Shown here piece by piece: positions 1 to 5,299 of a stretch of 7,514 nt of DNA (positions are counted from its first letter, which is position 1; the number at the start of each line of letters is the position of its first letter). Under the pieces are notes generated by a model. It was not told where the DNA came from, did no database searches, and saw only the letters and a program-made list of their open reading frames with translations. Source of the stretch: Rickettsiales bacterium (GTDB taxonomy: Bacteria; Pseudomonadota; Alphaproteobacteria; Rickettsiales; UBA3002); the NCBI GenBank assembly GCA_002725445.1, contig PBPD01000123.1:1-7514 (forward strand), in the 5' to 3' direction. A program made the translations under genes and the position numbers.

Positions 1-480
1 CTGCTGCGCGAGAAGTTTCATGGTGTGTTTGACAATATCCGTGACCCCGATCGCCAGGTCGTGCTACTGCCGGAGGAATTCGCAGCTTACAGCAAAGAGC
101 GTGAGGAGAAAGGCGATATCTATGCCCGCCCACCCGGCGGCGAAAGCCTGGATGATGTGGCCAAACGCACCCATCGCTTCCTTGAAAAATACGTTCAGGG
201 CGACAAAGACGTAGTGATTGTATGCCATGGCGCAGTAGCAACAGCCCTCGAGCGCGAGCTTTGCCAGCGCGACGATGACTGGCTCATTCAACGCAAAAAC
301 GAACAAGGCTTTATCAAAAACGCCAATATTCGTTTGTTGGAAGGCGACCGTGAGCGCGGATTTAACGCAGAAACTATCTTTACCGCCCCTGAACGCAATG
401 CCGAGACACACCCATCCATGAGCGCCCCCTATGGCGGCCCCTTTCCCGAACGTCGCGCTATGACCGCACAGGCACGCTAG
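1..480 (+). CDS. Histidine phosphatase (phosphoglycerate-mutase-like) paralogue, 5'-truncated by window edge
   Basis: The open frame runs from the first base of the window to a TAG stop and gives 159 residues of the C-terminal part. The internal GTG at 25 is not a real start, because residues before it (LLREKFHG) match the downstream paralogue, whose own copy of this stretch begins at residue 93; about 92 residues are therefore missing. Visible catalytic features of the histidine phosphatase superfamily are the acid region LLRE (Glu4 of the fragment), a PPGGES motif and the second catalytic His in VIVCHGAV (His76 of the fragment). The RHG motif carrying the phospho-accepting His lies outside the window. 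The C-terminus ends in GGPFPERRAMT, a tail also present in the next gene. The protein is presumably a cytosolic phosphatase or mutase of small phosphoesters; the substrate is unknown. The following gene is 59 nt downstream on the same strand, which indicates a tandem duplication. Confidence 0.9.
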   Translation: MLREKFHGVFDNIRDPDRQVVLLPEEFAAYSKEREEKGDIYARPPGGESLDDVAKRTHRFLEKYVQGDKDVVIVCHGAVATALERELCQRDDDWLIQRKNEQGFIKNANIRLLEGDRERGFNAETIFTAPERNAETHPSMSAPYGGPFPERRAMTAQAR

Positions 481-507
481 CACCTTCACAAAGCTGTAAC
501 CTTAAGC

Positions 508-516
508 TGTTATGAT
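508..516 (+). promoter_or_regulatory. Possible extended -10 promoter for the second phosphatase
   Basis: TGTTATGAT fits an extended -10 element (TGN followed by TATGAT at 511-516). A TTCACA at 485-490 resembles a -35 box, but its spacing of 20 bp is too long to be ideal. Extended -10 promoters can work with a poor -35. Transcription would begin near 523 and leave a short leader carrying the ribosome site. The second paralogue may therefore be expressed partly on its own. This is inference from sequence match only. Confidence 0.35.
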
Positions 517-527
517 CACAGTATTAT

Positions 528-533
528 AAGGGG
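528..533 (+). promoter_or_regulatory. Ribosome binding site of second phosphatase
   Basis: AAGGGG lies 6 nt before the ATG at 540 and supports that start. The start is also supported by the RHG motif, which falls at the usual place very near the N-terminus. Confidence 0.7.
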
Positions 534-539
534 ATAAAC

Positions 540-1304
540 ATGCGCATTTTTGTGATACGCCATGGCGAGTCCGTCGGTAATGTGGATGAAGCCGCGTTCG
601 AAAAATACGAAAATTACTATATCCCCCTGACCAAGTTCGGCGCCCATCAGGCCGAACAGTCGGGTGCATTTCTGCGCGACTATCTCAAAGAGCATCCCGG
701 CGGATCAAACGGCAAAGTAACATTATGGTCTGGCCCCTACCGCCGCGTGGTACAAACCAAGAATAAATTGCTAGGCGAGTTGGGCGACCATATCGCCGAC
801 ACCGAACAACATTATCTGCTGCGCGAACGCTTCAACGGCATATTTGACAATATACGAAAGCCCGAGCGGCAAGAGGCATTATTCCCGAAAGAATTTGCTG
901 CCTTCATTAAAGAAATCGATGAAAAGGGCCTAGCCGCAGCACGTCCGCCGGGTGGTGAGAGCAACGATGATGTAGCCGTACGCCTGAAACGCTTTATCGA
1001 TAATTATGTTGGCGACGATAAAGACCTTGTCATTGTAACCCACGGAGCTGTTGCCAATGCGCTGGAATACCATTTATGTGGGCGCAGCCACGAATGGCTG
1101 AATAGCCGTGTCGGGCCCGAAGGGCGATTAGCCAATGGCGAGATACAATTGCTGGAAGGCGACCGCGAACACGGCTTTAGCGCCACCAGCATATATAAAC
1201 CGAAACAACGTGCCGAGGCCGCACACATCACCCCCGCCATGAACGAACCGTTTGGTGGCCCTTTCCCAGAGCGCCGCGCCATAACCAGTGGGCACGCGCG
1301 TTAA
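540..1304 (+). CDS. Histidine phosphatase family protein (phosphoglycerate-mutase-like, AT74/DET1-like type)
   Basis: The protein has 254 residues and no signal peptide, so it is probably cytosolic. The N-terminal IRHGESVGNVDE carries the RHG motif (Arg7, His8 as phospho-acceptor). Other active-site elements are SGPYRRVVQT (Arg68), LLRERFNGIF (Glu96 as likely general acid) and VIVTHGAV (His168). The RHGES-GNVDE start, the SGPYRR motif and the PPGGES motif resemble the AT74/DET1-like branch of the family more than classical glycolytic phosphoglycerate mutase, so a glycolytic role should not be assumed. The substrate cannot be read from the sequence. The last 25 or so residues extend beyond the usual fold and include GGPFPERRAIT, nearly identical to the tail of the preceding paralogue. 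The gene ends 16 nt from the end of the convergent transporter gene, with no clear terminator between them. Confidence 0.92.
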   Translation: MRIFVIRHGESVGNVDEAAFEKYENYYIPLTKFGAHQAEQSGAFLRDYLKEHPGGSNGKVTLWSGPYRRVVQTKNKLLGELGDHIADTEQHYLLRERFNGIFDNIRKPERQEALFPKEFAAFIKEIDEKGLAAARPPGGESNDDVAVRLKRFIDNYVGDDKDLVIVTHGAVANALEYHLCGRSHEWLNSRVGPEGRLANGEIQLLEGDREHGFSATSIYKPKQRAEAAHITPAMNEPFGGPFPERRAITSGHAR

Positions 1305-1320
1305 AGCAGCGACAGCTCTA

Positions 1321-2868
1321 TTACGCCACCGTACCATCTTTAGGCGGATGCTTCTTATAATCCACCATCACACGGTAATGCGGGTCATCCTCGCCATCCT
1401 GCTCAATCATGGTGCCAGCCTTATCCAGCAGATCGCGGCAATCAGGGCTTAGATGCAGCAAATGCAATTGCGTGCCGCTGCGCACATAGCGCTCGGCCAG
1501 CGCATCAATCGCCTCTAGTGCCGAATGGTCCCACACCCGCGAATAGCGAAAATCAATCACCACATCTTTCGGGTCGGCCTTGGGGTCAAACAAGTCTTTG
1601 AAGCTGGCGATCGAGGCAAAGAAGAGCTGGCCATGCAGCACATAGACTTTCTTATGCTCCGTTTCCTCGGCCACTTCCACATAGATATTGCGCGCCGAAT
1701 TCCACGCAAACACCAGGGCGGAGACAATCACGCCTACCACCACGGCCACCGCCAGATCGGTCACCACCGTCACCCCCGACACCAGAAACAGCACAAATGC
1801 GTCCGAGCGGGGAATCTTGTGCAAAATACGCAGGCTCGACCATTCAAACGTGGCAATCACCACCATAAACATCACGCCCACCAGCGCCGCCACGGGAATC
1901 ATCTCGATCCAGCTGGAGGCAAACAGAATGAACGACAGCAAAAACAGCGCCGCCGCAATGCCCGCCAAACGGCCACGCCCGCCGGATTTAATGTTAATCA
2001 TGCTCTGGCCGATCATCGCGCAGCCGCCCATACCGCCGAAAAAGCCGGTCACGATATTGGCCGCGCCCTGCGCCACACATTCGCGGCTGTTGCGGCCACG
2101 GGTTTCGGTCAGCTCGTCAATCAGCGTCAGGGTCAATAGCGACTCAATCAGACCAATCGCCGCCAGCACCAGCGCATACGGGAAGATAATGCGCAACGTC
2201 TCCCAGTTCAGCGGCACAGCGGGCACGGCAAAATCAGGCAGCGTGCCTGCAATGCTTGCCAGATCGCCCACGGTGCGGGTGTCGATGCCTGCGAAAATCA
2301 CCACCGCCGAGGCAATACCAATGCCTGCCAACGGTGCCGGAAATTTGGAGGTAATCTTGGGCATCAGATAGATAATCGCCATGGTCAGCCCGGCGACTGC
2401 CAGCATGGTCAGCACCTGCATATCACCCAGCCAGACGGTCTCGCCGTCGGCATTCACAGTCTGAAACTGCCCCAGCTGCGACAGAAAAATCACAATCGCC
2501 AACCCGTTCACAAAGCCCAGCATCACCGGATACGGCACCATGCGTATGAATTTACCCAGCCGGAATATCCCCGCCAATGCCTGCAAAATGCCCATCAACA
2601 CGACCGTTGCAAACAGATATTGCACGCCGTGTTCTGCCACCAGACTCACCATCACCACCGCCAATGCGCCTGTGGCACCCGAAATCATGCCCGGACGGCC
2701 ACCAAAGGCCGAGGTAATCAGCCCCACCAAAAAGGCCGCATACAGCCCCACCAGCGGTTCCACGCCTGCAATAAAGGCAAAGGCCACCGCTTCGGGCACC
2801 AACGCCAACGCCACGGTCAGACCAGATAAGAGTTCTGTTTTTGCATTCTTAAACAGAGAGATATTCAC
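1321..2868 (-). CDS. SulP family inorganic anion transporter with C-terminal STAS domain
   Basis: This is a 515-residue inner-membrane secondary transporter of the SLC26/SulP family, whose members move sulfate, bicarbonate or other anions by proton or sodium symport or by exchange. The N-terminal membrane domain (about residues 10-390) begins with the family pattern LLSGLTVALALVPEAVAFA, followed by AGVEPLVGLYAAF and a GGRPGMISGATGA segment. The stretch around residues 242-303 matches the conserved SulP core (ESLLTLTLID, then a CVAQGAANIVTGFFGG segment). A cytosolic STAS domain occupies about 405-490, with the diagnostic DHSALEAID at 447-455. The length is typical of compact bacterial SulP proteins. 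The start is GTG at 2866-2868, supported by the AAGAAG site at 2875-2880 six bases upstream. The specific anion cannot be assigned. No carbonic anhydrase or sulfur-assimilation gene lies beside it in the window. Confidence 0.93.
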   Translation of the reverse strand: MNISLFKNAKTELLSGLTVALALVPEAVAFAFIAGVEPLVGLYAAFLVGLITSAFGGRPGMISGATGALAVVMVSLVAEHGVQYLFATVVLMGILQALAGIFRLGKFIRMVPYPVMLGFVNGLAIVIFLSQLGQFQTVNADGETVWLGDMQVLTMLAVAGLTMAIIYLMPKITSKFPAPLAGIGIASAVVIFAGIDTRTVGDLASIAGTLPDFAVPAVPLNWETLRIIFPYALVLAAIGLIESLLTLTLIDELTETRGRNSRECVAQGAANIVTGFFGGMGGCAMIGQSMINIKSGGRGRLAGIAAALFLLSFILFASSWIEMIPVAALVGVMFMVVIATFEWSSLRILHKIPRSDAFVLFLVSGVTVVTDLAVAVVVGVIVSALVFAWNSARNIYVEVAEETEHKKVYVLHGQLFFASIASFKDLFDPKADPKDVVIDFRYSRVWDHSALEAIDALAERYVRSGTQLHLLHLSPDCRDLLDKAGTMIEQDGEDDPHYRVMVDYKKHPPKDGTVA

Positions 2869-2874
2869 GCTATA

Positions 2875-2880
2875 CTTCTT
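2875..2880 (-). promoter_or_regulatory. Ribosome binding site supporting the GTG start of the SulP gene
   Basis: On the minus strand AAGAAG lies 6 nt upstream of the GTG start codon. It is weaker than other sites in the window, which together with GTG suggests modest translation, suitable for a membrane transporter. It supports the start chosen. Confidence 0.45.
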
Positions 2881-2921
2881 TTTCGTTAGGGGTTAGAAAG
2901 GAGGGCAGGAAACTACAGGCT

Positions 2922-2933
2922 TTGGCATATATT
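2922..2933 (+). promoter_or_regulatory. Weak -10-like element in the divergent SulP / secreted-protein gap
   Basis: The 102 nt between the SulP start and the next start at 2971 must carry promoters in both directions. TATATT at 2928-2933 resembles a -10 box for the rightward genes, with a possible start near 2940. No -35 at a normal spacing was found. A leftward promoter was not identified with any confidence. This is a guess from composition and position. Confidence 0.2.
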
Positions 2934-2957
2934 GCAAGTGCGAAACGCCTGAATTGT

Positions 2958-2963
2958 GGAAAG
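2958..2963 (+). promoter_or_regulatory. Ribosome binding site that decides the start at 2971
   Basis: GGAAAG lies 7 nt before the ATG at 2971. The alternative GTG at 2956 has no purine-rich site before it and would add five residues in front of a signal peptide that is already complete. The ATG is therefore preferred. Confidence 0.55.
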
Positions 2964-2970
2964 CTACGCC

Positions 2971-3252
2971 ATGCGCATCACTGCTATACTGTCCTTCTTA
3001 TTTGTATTGGCTTCCAGCCCTGCGCTGGCAGCTATATCGCTGGATGAATGCGTAGATCAAATCGCCTCCTTCCAGACATTTGCCGATACACTGGCCGATG
3101 AGCAACGCGATGCATTGTTGCAGGAAGTGGCGCAGGCCGAACTTGCCTGTCAACTGGATGATCTGGAGGCAGGCGAACTATTTCTTACCCGCGCACAACA
3201 GGCACGCAACGGCGTTGCACCGCATTTGCGCACCCCTATAATACTAGAGTAA
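2971..3252 (+). CDS. Small secreted protein with cysteine-bracketed helical region, function unknown
   Basis: The protein has 93 residues. Residues 1-20 form a typical Sec signal peptide (MRITAILSFLFVLASSPALA), with cleavage expected after Ala20 or Ala21, so the mature protein of about 72 residues should be periplasmic or secreted. It has no lipobox. The mature part looks helical and acidic and contains exactly two cysteines, Cys27 and Cys60, 32 residues apart. They could form one disulfide holding two helices together. The part after Cys60 (LEAGELFLTRAQQA) aligns by eye with the equivalent part of the next gene product, suggesting the two are paralogous in this region. The next gene starts 18 nt after the stop, so the two probably form an operon. 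I do not recognise a named family and give no function. Confidence 0.8.
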   Translation: MRITAILSFLFVLASSPALAAISLDECVDQIASFQTFADTLADEQRDALLQEVAQAELACQLDDLEAGELFLTRAQQARNGVAPHLRTPIILE

Positions 3253-3259
3253 TCAACAC

Positions 3260-3265
3260 AGGAGG
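3260..3265 (+). promoter_or_regulatory. Strong ribosome binding site in the secreted-protein operon
   Basis: AGGAGG, a full Shine-Dalgarno match, lies 5 nt before the ATG at 3271. It supports that start and suggests the second protein of the pair is made in larger amounts than the first. Confidence 0.75.
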
Positions 3266-3270
3266 CTCGC

Positions 3271-3972
3271 ATGAAATTTCTCGTACCATTTATTGCCACC
3301 CTTGCCGTAAGTGCTGGCGCATTTGCCGCAGATAATCAGGGCGATTGCTATCAATCCGTTGAGGCGATTGACATGGCGCTGGAATCCACCCCGTTTGATC
3401 AGGCGGTGACCGAACAAATTTTAGCCGAAACCAACAAAGCAGTAGAGGCATGCGAATCCCAAAATATGCAAAAAGCCGCCATTCACCTGAAAAAGGCCAC
3501 CGAGCTGTTTAACGAAGCACGCATCGCGATGGGCCCGGGCATTAAGCAAGAGGAATTCTGGGCGCAAGTGCGCACATGGTGGGGCAGCATTGCATCGCCT
3601 GATTCGGTCACTACGTTACGTTCCCCCATTAATTGCGACGCACGTATCGACATGCTCGGCTATCGTGTGAGCCAGGAAAGCCCTGAAGGTGCAACCTTTG
3701 ACGTGCTGGTAGCCGCCGAGGAAGAAATAGACGGATTCACCCAGACCGGCTTTGTATCGCTACCCTACGACAATGATTCGCAATTCTCGCTGTGCCACCA
3801 CGGCGGCGATGCGTATGACACGCCTGAAGTAACCGTCGAAACCATTTCGATGGAAGGCACCTGCGACCGCGCCATCGTGATTGATGACGGTATGTGCGAC
3901 AAGGTGCGTCTGTACTGGCCGAAGAGCAATCCCGGCGATGACGAAGTCACACTGATTATCGACCGCAACTAA
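3271..3972 (+). CDS. Secreted two-domain cysteine-rich protein, function unknown
   Basis: The protein has 233 residues with a signal peptide at about 1-20 (MKFLVPFIATLAVSAGAFAA). The mature part has two regions. Residues 24-90 look alpha-helical and contain Cys26 and Cys61, 34 residues apart, in a pattern like the preceding 93-residue protein (32 residues between cysteines, with matching positions after the second cysteine). Residues about 118-233 look beta-rich, with Cys122, Cys175, Cys198 and Cys209 and many acidic residues. Six cysteines in all, an even number, suits disulfide-stabilised folding in the periplasm. A tryptophan-rich linker (FWAQVRTWWG) joins the two regions. I recognise no enzyme motif, lipobox or transmembrane anchor, and do not assign a function. 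It probably shares a transcript with the gene 18 nt upstream. The next gene has its own promoter. Confidence 0.82.
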   Translation: MKFLVPFIATLAVSAGAFAADNQGDCYQSVEAIDMALESTPFDQAVTEQILAETNKAVEACESQNMQKAAIHLKKATELFNEARIAMGPGIKQEEFWAQVRTWWGSIASPDSVTTLRSPINCDARIDMLGYRVSQESPEGATFDVLVAAEEEIDGFTQTGFVSLPYDNDSQFSLCHHGGDAYDTPEVTVETISMEGTCDRAIVIDDGMCDKVRLYWPKSNPGDDEVTLIIDRN

Positions 3973-3995
3973 TACGCTGTTGAAACGCAAGAATC

Positions 3996-4025
3996 AGGCC
4001 TCGTGCTTTTTGCGGCGCGGGGCTT
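3996..4025 (+). terminator. Possible weak hairpin terminator after the secreted-protein pair
   Basis: The arms AGGCCTCGTG (3996-4005) and CGCGGGGCTT (4016-4025) can pair over 10 positions with three G-U wobbles around a 10-nt loop. There is no clean T run after it (TACTTG follows), so it is at best a weak intrinsic terminator or a stabilising 3' structure. Its position, just after the stop at 3972 and before the globin promoter, fits the end of an operon. Confidence 0.3.
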
Positions 4026-4027
4026 AC

Positions 4028-4056
4028 TTGCACTTGCGCCTTTGCAGCGTTAAAAT
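4028..4056 (+). promoter_or_regulatory. Sigma70-type promoter for the globin gene
   Basis: TTGCAC (4028-4033) and TAAAAT (4051-4056) are separated by 17 bp, a good match to -35 and -10 boxes. Transcription would begin near 4063 and give a leader of about 23 nt that keeps the CAGGAA ribosome site (4075-4080). A second pair, TTGCAG/TATAAG at 4042-4069 with 16 bp spacing, would start inside the ribosome site and is less likely. I saw no clear operator for FNR- or NsrR-type regulators. Confidence 0.5.
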
Positions 4057-4085
4057 CTGAGCGTATAAGCAAGTCAGGAAACAAT

Positions 4086-4493
4086 ATGACCACCGCCATC
4101 GAACAGGTAAAACAAAGCTATGGCCGCTGCCTCGGTCAGGATGATTTTTGGGGCCGCTTCTACGAATATCTACTCAAAAGCTCTCCCAAAATAGCCGAGA
4201 AATTTGCCAACACTGATTTCGAAAAACAAAAGGTGCTGGTAAAAAACAGCCTTAACTTTGTGATTATGTATGCCGACGACCCCACCGGTCGTTTTGCCAA
4301 AGGCAAACTGGAGCATGTGGGCGATATACATTCGCATAACAATATCGACATTCCACCCAACATGTACCCGTTGTGGATCGATTCACTTATCAACACCGTT
4401 CGCGACTACGACCCCAAATTCACGCCAGAGCTGGAGAAAGAATGGCGTGCCGTGGTGAACCCTGCCATCGAACTGCTTAAGTCGCGCTACTAA
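4086..4493 (+). CDS. Single-domain haem globin
   Basis: The protein has 135 residues, the length of one globin domain, with no signal peptide and no reductase domain. The segment HSHNNIDIPPNMYPLW aligns without gaps to the F-helix region of bacterial flavohaemoglobins (HKHVSLQIKPEHYPIV in E. coli Hmp, from memory), making His84 the likely proximal haem ligand. FYEYLL near the start matches the B-helix FYDR of Hmp, making Tyr26 the likely B10 residue that binds haem-bound oxygen. DFEKQKVLVKNSL is the expected E helix, and Gln48 or a neighbour would be distal. The family binds O2, NO or other ligands; roles include NO detoxification, oxygen supply and sensing, and none can be chosen here. A partner reductase is not in the window. 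It appears monocistronic, with its own promoter and RBS CAGGAA 5 nt before the ATG. Confidence 0.85.
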   Translation: MTTAIEQVKQSYGRCLGQDDFWGRFYEYLLKSSPKIAEKFANTDFEKQKVLVKNSLNFVIMYADDPTGRFAKGKLEHVGDIHSHNNIDIPPNMYPLWIDSLINTVRDYDPKFTPELEKEWRAVVNPAIELLKSRY

Positions 4494-4620
4494 CACTCCC
4501 CCTGCTGAGCCGCACCATCCTTACCGATTTGTCATGAACATACGGTAACATAAGAGCATGCTTGCCTTATATCTTTTTTACGCCGCCTCACGCTATGACC
4601 AATGCATAACAACCAAACGT

Positions 4621-4625
4621 GAGGA
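4621..4625 (+). promoter_or_regulatory. Ribosome binding site that decides the start of the fasciclin gene
   Basis: GAGGA lies 7 nt before the ATG at 4633. The in-frame ATG at 4558 has no such site and would place 25 residues before an intact signal peptide, so 4633 is the real start. No convincing sigma70 promoter was found between 4494 and 4632, so a non-standard sigma factor is possible but unproven. Confidence 0.65.
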
Positions 4626-4632
4626 CATTCCC

Positions 4633-5151
4633 ATGAAAAAGACTTTCATCGCAACCGCTCTACTGTGTAGTGCCGCTTTGGCCACTCCCGCACTGGCCGA
4701 CCACCATATGGGCGACAAAAAGGCCGAAATGACCATGTATAAAAACGTGGTAGAAATCGCCAGCAGCAAGGATACTTTCTCAACACTGACCACGGCACTC
4801 ACCAAAGCCGAATTGGTAGACGCATTAAAGACCAGTGAAAACATTACGGTATTTGCGCCAACCAACCGTGCGTTCGACAAATTGCCAGAGGGCACGCTGG
4901 AAGGATTGCTACAGCCCGGCAGCAAAGAAGCGCTGCAGGGTATTTTGAAATATCACGTAGCCACCGATGCGCTGATGGCAGCGGACATTCCCGAAGGCAC
5001 CACGCAAGTGCCAACACTGGAAGGTGACACATTGACTGTCGTAAAAACTGATGGCAGCGTTACAGTAAACGGCGCAAACGTCATTACAGCCGACATCAAA
5101 GGCGAAAATGGTGTGATCCACATCATCGACAGCGTCGTCATCCCTGAATAA
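4633..5151 (+). CDS. Secreted fasciclin (FAS1/beta-Ig-H3) domain protein
   Basis: The protein has 172 residues. Residues 1-22 (MKKTFIATALLCSAALATPALA) are a Sec signal peptide, probably cut before Asp23; there is no lipobox. The mature protein is a single FAS1 domain, with the H1 motif TVFAPTNRAFDKLP starting at residue 72, the YHV motif at 107-109, and the H2 region VNGANVITADI followed by NGVIHIIDSVVIP at 159-171. Bacterial proteins of this size are exported single FAS1 domains; the fold is linked to adhesion or to surface and matrix interactions in several lineages, but the ligand here is unknown. A histidine- and methionine-containing patch (DHHMGDKKAEMTM) follows the signal peptide and could bind metal, which is speculation. 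The gene stands alone, ending 17 nt before a strong terminator. Confidence 0.92.
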   Translation: MKKTFIATALLCSAALATPALADHHMGDKKAEMTMYKNVVEIASSKDTFSTLTTALTKAELVDALKTSENITVFAPTNRAFDKLPEGTLEGLLQPGSKEALQGILKYHVATDALMAADIPEGTTQVPTLEGDTLTVVKTDGSVTVNGANVITADIKGENGVIHIIDSVVIPE

Positions 5152-5168
5152 GCCTCCAAGCTGATGGT

Positions 5169-5209
5169 GTATGCCCCCTTGCTTCGCGGTCAGGGGGCAT
5201 ACGTGTTTT
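5169..5209 (+). terminator. Rho-independent terminator after the fasciclin gene
   Basis: A perfect 11-bp inverted repeat, GTATGCCCCCT (5169-5179) and AGGGGGCATAC (5192-5202), encloses a 12-nt loop and is followed by GTGTTTT. It begins 17 nt after the fasciclin stop codon and separates that gene from the ene-reductase. The T run is short, but the stem is very stable. Confidence 0.85.
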
Positions 5210-5246
5210 ACCAGAAAAGGAAACAGTGTGTAGCCGTTTAAGCTAA

Positions 5247-5275
5247 TTGTTTGCTTATATGCCACAGTCTATACT
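5247..5275 (+). promoter_or_regulatory. Sigma70-type promoter for the ene-reductase gene
   Basis: TTGTTT (5247-5252) and TATACT (5270-5275) are 17 bp apart, close to consensus. The start would be near 5282, just before AGGAGG at 5284-5289, giving a very short leader. The -10 lies in a loose palindrome, AGTCTATACT (5266-5275), where a repressor might bind; OYE genes are often controlled by TetR- or LysR-type electrophile sensors. No such regulator gene is present in the window. Confidence 0.45.
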
Positions 5276-5283
5276 CATGGTTC

Positions 5284-5289
5284 AGGAGG
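5284..5289 (+). promoter_or_regulatory. Ribosome binding site of the ene-reductase gene
   Basis: AGGAGG is a full Shine-Dalgarno match, 10 nt before the ATG at 5300. The spacing is slightly long. No better start lies in frame, and the protein begins exactly as the family does. Confidence 0.6.
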
Positions 5290-5299
5290 TAACGAAATT

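Noticed and set aside
64..489. Minus-strand open frame of 141 codons opposite the first phosphatase
   Set aside because: It is a shadow of a conserved coding region, with no family resemblance and no independent start signals.
540..1304. Naming the second phosphatase gpmA (glycolytic phosphoglycerate mutase)
   Set aside because: The RHG and second His motifs are present, but the surrounding signature differs from classical gpmA and resembles the AT74/DET1-like branch, so the symbol would overstate the evidence.
1525..2371. Two long overlapping + strand open frames (1525-2139 and 1688-2371) opposite the SulP gene
   Set aside because: Their translations are biased (His/Arg/Gln-rich or Thr/Ala/Pro-rich) with no recognisable domain, and they are exact antisense shadows of a clearly conserved transporter gene. 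No ribosome site was seen.
2956..2970. GTG start five codons upstream for the small secreted protein
   Set aside because: No Shine-Dalgarno site precedes it, whereas the ATG at 2971 has GGAAAG at 7 nt and begins a complete signal peptide.
4558..4632. Longer N-terminus for the fasciclin protein from ATG 4558
   Set aside because: The extra 25 residues would precede an intact signal peptide, and the strong ribosome site belongs to the ATG at 4633.
4909..5265. Minus-strand open frame across the fasciclin gene and its terminator
   Set aside because: It is antisense to a conserved domain and runs through the terminator stem, with no supporting signals.
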